Source: Actibacterium mucosum KCTC 23349
GTDB taxonomy: Bacteria; Pseudomonadota; Alphaproteobacteria; Rhodobacterales; Rhodobacteraceae
NCBI RefSeq assembly: GCF_000647975.1
Contig: NZ_JFKE01000008.1
Coordinates: 1 to 64,000 of the forward strand
Length of the DNA: 64,000 nucleotides
Reading direction: 5' to 3'
The translations under genes and the position numbers were made by a program. The notes beneath the pieces are model-generated. The model was not told the DNA's origin. It was given only the letters and a program-made list of their open reading frames with translations, and ran no database searches. The first letter of the stretch is position 1. Each line of letters begins with the position of its first letter. Positions 59,241 through 64,000 of the stretch are shown in pieces.

Positions 59241-59990
59241 TCAGGCGCCGATGCGGCGCACCTCGTCGCGCATGATCTGGCCCAGCTCGTTCAGGCGCGC
59301 GCGCGTCAGCCGGTTCGACGGCCCCGAGATCGAGATGCCCCCCTCCACATGCCCCATGGCGTTGCGGATGGGTACGGCGATACAGTTCATGCCGCTGGAA
59401 AGCTCTTCAAAATCAAAGGCATGGCCCTGCATGCGCACCCGCTCCAGCTCGCTGATCAGCAGGTCGGGGTCGGCGATGGTGCGGTCGGTATAGGTCTTCA
59501 GGTCCAGCGTCAGATAGTCCTGAATAAAGGCCGGGGGTTGATGCGCCAGGATCGCCTTGCCCACCGATGTGGCGTGCAATTCGCAGCGCGTGCCAATGGC
59601 GAAATCAACCGCCACCAGCTGCACCCCCTTGGCGCGTTGGGTCAGCACGGTTTCGATCCCGCTGAGCTCGGAATAGTGGCAGGTTTCACCGGTGCGTTCA
59701 GACGTGGCGCGCAGCAGATCGGCGATGCGCTGCCGGTCGGGACCGTCGGCAAATACGGGCCGCGCCAGGGTCAGCATGCGCGGGTTGATGCGGAAGGTTT
59801 TGGTGGCCGCGTCGTGGTCCAGATACCCGGCCTCTTCGATGGTGCGCAGCATTCGATAGGTGGTCACCCGCTCCAGCCCCGCAGCCTCGGCCACGTCGGC
59901 GGCAGACATCGGGCCAGCGCCCGCAGCGACAGCTTCGAGCACCTTGAAAGCCTTGAGCACGGTAGAGCTCTTATTTGAGTCGCGGGCCAT
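59241..59990 (-). CDS. IclR-family transcriptional regulator
   Basis: 249 aa. HTH: VLKAFKVLEAVAAGAGPMSA, ADVAEAAGLERVTTYRMLRT, IEEAGYLDHDAATKTFRI. Effector domain: TRCELHATSVGKAILAHQPP and GMNCIAVPIRNAMGHVEGGI. It is divergent from the aldehyde dehydrogenase/ABC importer operon (60219) and a palindrome lies directly upstream of its start, so it most likely regulates itself and that operon. Confidence 0.95.
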   Translation of the reverse strand: MARDSNKSSTVLKAFKVLEAVAAGAGPMSAADVAEAAGLERVTTYRMLRTIEEAGYLDHDAATKTFRINPRMLTLARPVFADGPDRQRIADLLRATSERTGETCHYSELSGIETVLTQRAKGVQLVAVDFAIGTRCELHATSVGKAILAHQPPAFIQDYLTLDLKTYTDRTIADPDLLISELERVRMQGHAFDFEELSSGMNCIAVPIRNAMGHVEGGISISGPSNRLTRARLNELGQIMRDEVRRIGA

Positions 59991-59998
59991 GGTTCACC

Positions 59999-60015
59999 TG
60001 TACGATATGTGTACA
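59999..60015. promoter_or_regulatory. Inverted repeat, likely IclR operator
   Basis: TGTAC (59999-60003) and GTACA (60011-60015) form a perfect inverted repeat with a 7-nt spacer, 9 nt upstream of the IclR start codon. Repeated ATATG/CGTAT elements extend it to about 60027. Position suits autorepression. Confidence 0.5.
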
Positions 60016-60218
60016 ATATGCGTATCAATACTCGGATTGCTTGTCTAGTCCCAGTAAGGTTTCACGTTATGTTGTAAGTTCTGAACGTAAATTGGACAGA
60101 AAATTTAAATAATTAACAACGTTTTAGCTGGTGGAGCGGTGGAATTTGTTCATTTTGCGTTGACGTAAGACGCATTTTGAAAACAGGATAGCATAGTGAA
60201 CAAATTGGAAGCTGCACC

Positions 60219-61679
60219 ATGCTGATGCTTATCGACGGCAACTGGGTCGGATCCGCGGATCAGGCCCTGATGGAAATCACCAACCCCTCGTCTGGTGGGG
60301 TGCTGGGGGCCGTTCCTGCCGCCACTGCCGACGACGTGGACCGGGCCGTCGATGCCGCCAATCGCGCCAAGGTTCAGATGGCCGCGATGCCGGCGCATCG
60401 CCGTGCCGAGATCCTGGAAACCGTGTCGGCCCGGATCACCGAGAATCGCGCACATCTGGTGGCGCTGCTGAACGCCGAGAACGGCAAGACATTCAAGGAA
60501 ATCGACGGCTGGGAAATCGACGCCGCCGCGCGGATCATCAAGGGCTATGCCGAGGAGGCCAAGCGCCTGCATGGCCACTCCGTGCCGCTGAACGGTATTC
60601 CCAACCTTGAAAACTCATTGGCCATGACGCTGTACCAACCGTTGGGGGTGATCGCCGCGATCGTCCCGTTCAACTATCCGGTCGAGCTTTGGTCACACAA
60701 GATCGCGGGCGGGCTGGCTGCCGGGAATGCGGTGATAACGAAGGCGCCGGAAGAATGCCCGCTCGCGATGCTGGAAATCTCGAAATACTACGAAGAGGCC
60801 GGGTTGCCCGCCGGGGCGCACCAGATCCTGACCGGGTATGGCGAGGTTGTGGGCGCACGACTGGCCGAGGTGGACGGGGTCGACATGGTGTCGATGACCG
60901 GCTCGACCGAGGTGGGGCGGCTGGTGTCGGTGGCCGCGTCGCGGACGCTGAAGAAAGTGCATCTGGAACTGGGTGGCTCGGACGCAACGATTGTCTGCGG
61001 CGACGTGGACCCAGACATTGCCGCACAGGCGGTGGTAGCCGGGCGGTTCACGTCGGGCAACGGTCAGATCTGCTGTGCGGTAAAGCGAGTATTTATCGAC
61101 AAGAAAATTCATCAGGCCGTGGTGGACCGGGTGGTGGAACTGACCCGCGGTCTGAAAGTGGGCGACCATACGCAGCCTGATACCGATGTGGGCCCGATGA
61201 TCAGCGCGCGCGCTGCCGAGGGCGTGAAGGCGCAGATCGACCGCGCCGTGGACGAAGGCGCGCGGTTGCTGATCGGTGGCGGTAAAAACGGCCAACATAT
61301 TGATCCGGCAGTCTTTGTAGACATTCCGGATAACAGCGTGCTGTTGAACGAAGAGGTGTTCGGCCCGGTTTTGCCCCTGGTACCGTTTGACACGATCGAC
61401 GATGCCATCGCGATGGTGAACAATTCGGACTACGGGTTGCAGGCCTCGATCTTTACCAATGATTTCCGTGCTATCATGAATGCCTCGATGAAGCTGCAGG
61501 TGGGTACGGTGATCGTGAACCATCAGACCGCAATGCGGATTGAATGCCTGCCCTTTGGCGGCCGAAAACTGTCGGGCAATGGCGTGCGCGAAGGGTTGAT
61601 GGAAACGTTGAAGGACATGTCTGAGACCAAGACCATCGTGTTGAAGGACGCGTTTGACGTATTTGAGGTGAATGGCTGA
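60219..61679 (+). CDS. NAD(P)-dependent aldehyde dehydrogenase
   Basis: 486 aa. ALDH signatures: catalytic Cys285 (or Cys286) in GNGQICCAVKRVF, general-base Glu250 in VHLELGGSDATIV, cofactor site MTGSTEVGR and VIAAIVPFNYPVELWSHKIA. It resembles succinate-semialdehyde/glycolaldehyde/lactaldehyde dehydrogenases. It is coupled to the ABC ATPase gene (stop and start share one base). It likely oxidises an aldehyde derived from the imported sugar or polyol. A 228-nt gap upstream contains the promoter. Confidence 0.95.
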   Translation: MLMLIDGNWVGSADQALMEITNPSSGGVLGAVPAATADDVDRAVDAANRAKVQMAAMPAHRRAEILETVSARITENRAHLVALLNAENGKTFKEIDGWEIDAAARIIKGYAEEAKRLHGHSVPLNGIPNLENSLAMTLYQPLGVIAAIVPFNYPVELWSHKIAGGLAAGNAVITKAPEECPLAMLEISKYYEEAGLPAGAHQILTGYGEVVGARLAEVDGVDMVSMTGSTEVGRLVSVAASRTLKKVHLELGGSDATIVCGDVDPDIAAQAVVAGRFTSGNGQICCAVKRVFIDKKIHQAVVDRVVELTRGLKVGDHTQPDTDVGPMISARAAEGVKAQIDRAVDEGARLLIGGGKNGQHIDPAVFVDIPDNSVLLNEEVFGPVLPLVPFDTIDDAIAMVNNSDYGLQASIFTNDFRAIMNASMKLQVGTVIVNHQTAMRIECLPFGGRKLSGNGVREGLMETLKDMSETKTIVLKDAFDVFEVNG

Positions 61680-63178
61680 TGCAGCAGATTTCGCTCATAA
61701 AAGTGGCGAAATCCTTTGGGGCGACGCTGGCCCTGCGCGAGGCGTCGTTTACCGCCTATCGCGGCGAGGTTGTGGCGATCTGCGGCGAGAATGGTGCGGG
61801 GAAATCCACCCTGATGTCCATTCTGGCCGGATCGCGCATGCCGACGCTGGGCCATATCGAGATCAACGGAAAGACGGTGCTGATCACGTCTCCGCATGAC
61901 GCCTTTGATCGCGGCATTCGCACGGTTTATCAGGAGCTTAGCCTGCTGCCCGACCTGTCGGTGGCCGAGAACCTGTTTCTGGGCGAGCTGCCGGTGAACG
62001 GCTGGGGGCGGATCGATTGGGCGACGCTGTGGGCCGATGCGGGGACCGAGATGGTGGCGCTGGGCATGCCCGAGATCGACGTGCGGCGCCCGGCCGGGGA
62101 TTACCCGGTGGCCGTGCAGCAAATGTTCGAGATCGCGAAGGCGATCCGCAACAAGCCGGAGCTGTTGATCCTGGACGAACCCACCGGTGTGCTGACCCAG
62201 CGCGAGACCGATCTGCTGTTCGCCAAGATTGCCGAGCTGAAGGCCGCTGGCACGATCATCTTTTATATCTCGCACCGGATGGAAGAGGTTTTGGAGATCT
62301 CGGACCGGGTTGTGGTGCTGAAGGACGGGCGCAGCGTGGACGAGGCGCCCGCCGACATGATGACCCATGACCGGATCATCCAGTCGATGGTGGGCCGACC
62401 GCTGGAAAAGATTTATCCGCCCCGTGTCCGCGATCACGGGCCGGTGCGGATGTCGGTGCAGGGGCTGCGCGCGCCGGGCGTGCACGATGTGTCGTTTGAC
62501 CTGAAAGCCGGCGAGATTCTGGGGTTTTGCGGGCTGGTCGGGTCAGGCCGGTCCGAGGTGATGCGCGCCATTTTCGGCGCTGATCCGCGCCAGGGGGGCG
62601 ACGTGGTGATCGACGGCGTGCCGTTGAACGCGCCCACGCCGAAACGGGCGATGGCGGCGGGGCTGGGCTTTGTGACCGAGGAACGCAAGGTGGACGGGCT
62701 GGCGCTGGATGCTGATGTGCTGGACAATGCCGGGCTGGCCTCGATGAGCCGCATCTCGCGCGGGCCGGTTCTGAACCGCCGGGCGCAGCGCGACATGGTG
62801 TTCCGGCAGGTGCAAAAGCTGGACCTGCGCCCGCTGGAGCTGTCTTACATCCTGCGCCGGATGAGCGGCGGCAACCAGCAAAAGGTCATTCTGGCCAAGT
62901 GGTTGCTGATGCAGGGACTGAAGGTTCTGATCCTGGACGAACCCACGCGTGGTGTGGATATCGCCACAAAGGTCGAGATCTATCGCCTGATCGCTGATCT
63001 GGCCGCGCAGGGAATGGGGATCTTGCTTATCAGCTCGGAAATGCCGGAGATCCTGGGCCTGGCGCATCGGCTATGCGTGATGAATTCCGGCCGGATTGTC
63101 GCCGAAATGGTGCCCGAAGAAACCAATGAACACGAAATTTTTGTTGCTGCCGCAACTGTGGAAAGACCTGCCGCATGA
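61679..63178 (+). CDS. Sugar-type ABC ATPase (RbsA/MglA family)
   Basis: 499 aa with two ATPase halves. Half 1: Walker A GENGAGKSTLMSIL, LLILDEPTGVLT and YISHRMEEVL; the usual LSGG is replaced by YPVAVQQMFEIAKA. Half 2: GLVGSGRSEVMRAI (degenerate Walker A, typical for RbsA), RMSGGNQQKVILAKWL and VLILDEPTRGVDI. Hence a carbohydrate uptake transporter-2 ATPase. It overlaps the ALDH stop and the permease start. Confidence 0.95.
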   Translation: MQQISLIKVAKSFGATLALREASFTAYRGEVVAICGENGAGKSTLMSILAGSRMPTLGHIEINGKTVLITSPHDAFDRGIRTVYQELSLLPDLSVAENLFLGELPVNGWGRIDWATLWADAGTEMVALGMPEIDVRRPAGDYPVAVQQMFEIAKAIRNKPELLILDEPTGVLTQRETDLLFAKIAELKAAGTIIFYISHRMEEVLEISDRVVVLKDGRSVDEAPADMMTHDRIIQSMVGRPLEKIYPPRVRDHGPVRMSVQGLRAPGVHDVSFDLKAGEILGFCGLVGSGRSEVMRAIFGADPRQGGDVVIDGVPLNAPTPKRAMAAGLGFVTEERKVDGLALDADVLDNAGLASMSRISRGPVLNRRAQRDMVFRQVQKLDLRPLELSYILRRMSGGNQQKVILAKWLLMQGLKVLILDEPTRGVDIATKVEIYRLIADLAAQGMGILLISSEMPEILGLAHRLCVMNSGRIVAEMVPEETNEHEIFVAAATVERPAA

Positions 63179-64000
63179 CTGAACAGACGCTGAGCCAACC
63201 GCAAAAAGAGCAGCGCCCGCCGATGTCGCGGGCGGCCAAGGCCAACATCCTGTTTGGGGTGGGGGTTGTGGTGCTGATCATCGTGACGGCCCTGATGCAA
63301 GAGGTGTTCCTGACCGAACGCAACATGGTCAACGTGGCCCGTCAGATGGTCACAACCGGGTTGCTGAGCATCGGCATGTATGTGGTGATCCGGTCGGGCG
63401 GGATCGACCTGTCGGTGGGGTCCACCGTGGCCTTTGCCGGGCTTTTGGCCGCGGGGCTGCAAGAGACGATGCCGGTGGGCGCGGCCATTGCCATCGCACT
63501 GTCGGTGGGGGTGGTTGTGGGGCTGATCAACGGGGTGCTGATCGCATATATGCGCCTGCAGCCCTTCATCGTGACGCTGGCGATGATGGGCGCGGTGCGC
63601 GGGGCGCTGTTCATCTATTCCGAGACACCCACCTATGCGACCGACAAGTTTTTCCTGAAAACGCTGGGCGCGGGCAAAATCTTTGGCGTGGTGCCGGTGA
63701 CGTTCGCGATCTTTCTGGCCTGTATCCCGGTTGTCTGGTTTTTCATGAACCACACCCGGTCGGGCCGGTCGATCATGGCCATCGGCATGAATCCCGAAAC
63801 CGTGCGTCTGGCCGGTGTGAACGTGCGGGCGCAAACCACGCTGGCCTATGTGATCTGCGGCTTCTTCGCGGCGCTGGCGGGTGTGTTGCTGGCCGCGCGG
63901 CTGGGCATCTCGCAGCCCTCGGTGGGCGTGGCCTATGAACTGGATGCCATCGCGGCCGTGGTCATTGGCGGCGGTATCCTTGGCGGCGGCGGCGGTACGG
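63175..64000 (+). CDS. Sugar-type ABC permease (RbsC family), cut by edge
   Basis: The frame begins at ATG 63175 (4-nt overlap with the ATPase stop) and is open to the right edge, 275 codons. Several helices are visible (ILFGVGVVVLIIVTALM, AAIAIALSVGVVVGLINGVL, FAIFLACIPVVWFFMNH). RbsC-type blocks are GGIDLSVGSTVAFAGLLAAG, MRLQPFIVTLAMMGAVRGAL and the late IAAVVIGGGILGGGGG. About 40-60 residues are missing. The sugar binding protein gene is not in the window and may follow. Confidence 0.93.
   Translation, partial: MTEQTLSQPQKEQRPPMSRAAKANILFGVGVVVLIIVTALMQEVFLTERNMVNVARQMVTTGLLSIGMYVVIRSGGIDLSVGSTVAFAGLLAAGLQETMPVGAAIAIALSVGVVVGLINGVLIAYMRLQPFIVTLAMMGAVRGALFIYSETPTYATDKFFLKTLGAGKIFGVVPVTFAIFLACIPVVWFFMNHTRSGRSIMAIGMNPETVRLAGVNVRAQTTLAYVICGFFAALAGVLLAARLGISQPSVGVAYELDAIAAVVIGGGILGGGGGT

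Overview
The window looks like chromosomal DNA of a marine alphaproteobacterium of the Roseobacter group (Rhodobacteraceae). The base composition is fairly GC-rich, genes are dense and often overlap by 4 nt (ATGA/GTGA). The gene families are typical of these bacteria: SoeABC sulfite dehydrogenase, TctABC-type and Liv-type uptake systems, CaiB CoA-transferases, imelysin clusters and many IclR/GntR/LysR regulators. The assignment rests on gene content only; there is no rRNA or other marker gene in the window. No tRNA, rRNA, CRISPR array or intact insertion sequence was seen.

Layout. (1) 1-2.2 kb: a tandem-GNAT acetyltransferase cut by the left edge, a possible decayed gene, and a GcvA-like LysR regulator. 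(2) 2.2-3.0 kb: a gene-poor stretch with two poly-C tracts. (3) 3.0-9.1 kb: an IclR regulator, a class III CoA-transferase, an enoyl-CoA hydratase and a TctCBA transporter, which together form an acid uptake and CoA-activation module. (4) 9.1-14.4 kb: three tandem hairpins, soeABC, and a frameshifted SLC13-type permease remnant. (5) 14.4-21.8 kb: a LysR/pirin pair, two isochorismatase-like hydrolases (one Tat-exported and paired with a YHS protein), a DUF1772 protein, a MocR regulator and a FadR-type GntR regulator. (6) 21.8-26.4 kb: a NitT/TauT-type ABC importer, a persulfide-dioxygenase-like metallo-hydrolase and an AraC regulator. (7) 26.7-29.8 kb: a two-subunit molybdenum hydroxylase (periplasmic, Tat) with a cytochrome c. 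(8) 29.9-36.6 kb: a PhoX-like protein, then imelysin - di-haem DUF1111 - imelysin - DUF1513, a probable iron-related periplasmic cluster with a palindromic operator in front.

(9) 36.7-42.4 kb is the most striking region. On the minus strand a guanidine-I (ykkC) riboswitch, recognisable from several conserved blocks, precedes a NitT/TauT-type ABC importer (binding protein, permease, ATPase). A long ureohydrolase with the features of a nickel-dependent guanidine hydrolase (GdmH) follows, then two small histidine-rich proteins that could handle its metal. This reads as a guanidine import and hydrolysis operon with candidate new accessory proteins.

(10) 42.6-58.6 kb is a long minus-strand catabolic region: a Liv-type ABC importer (livKHMGF), a quinone oxidoreductase, an APH-family kinase, an acyl-CoA dehydrogenase of ACAD10/11 character, SDRs, a CoA-transferase, an acyl-CoA synthetase, a GntR regulator, a nitroreductase and an enoyl-CoA hydratase, with a thiolase just upstream. 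The kinase + ACAD pair resembles the LvaA/LvaC logic for 4-hydroxy acids, in which the 4-OH of a 4-hydroxyacyl-CoA is phosphorylated and then eliminated. The whole region can be read as a pathway from an imported (4-hydroxy?) acid to acyl-CoA fragments. (11) 58.7-64 kb: a PAS-LuxR regulator, an IclR regulator with a palindromic operator, and the start of an aldehyde dehydrogenase - sugar-type ABC importer operon that runs off the right edge.
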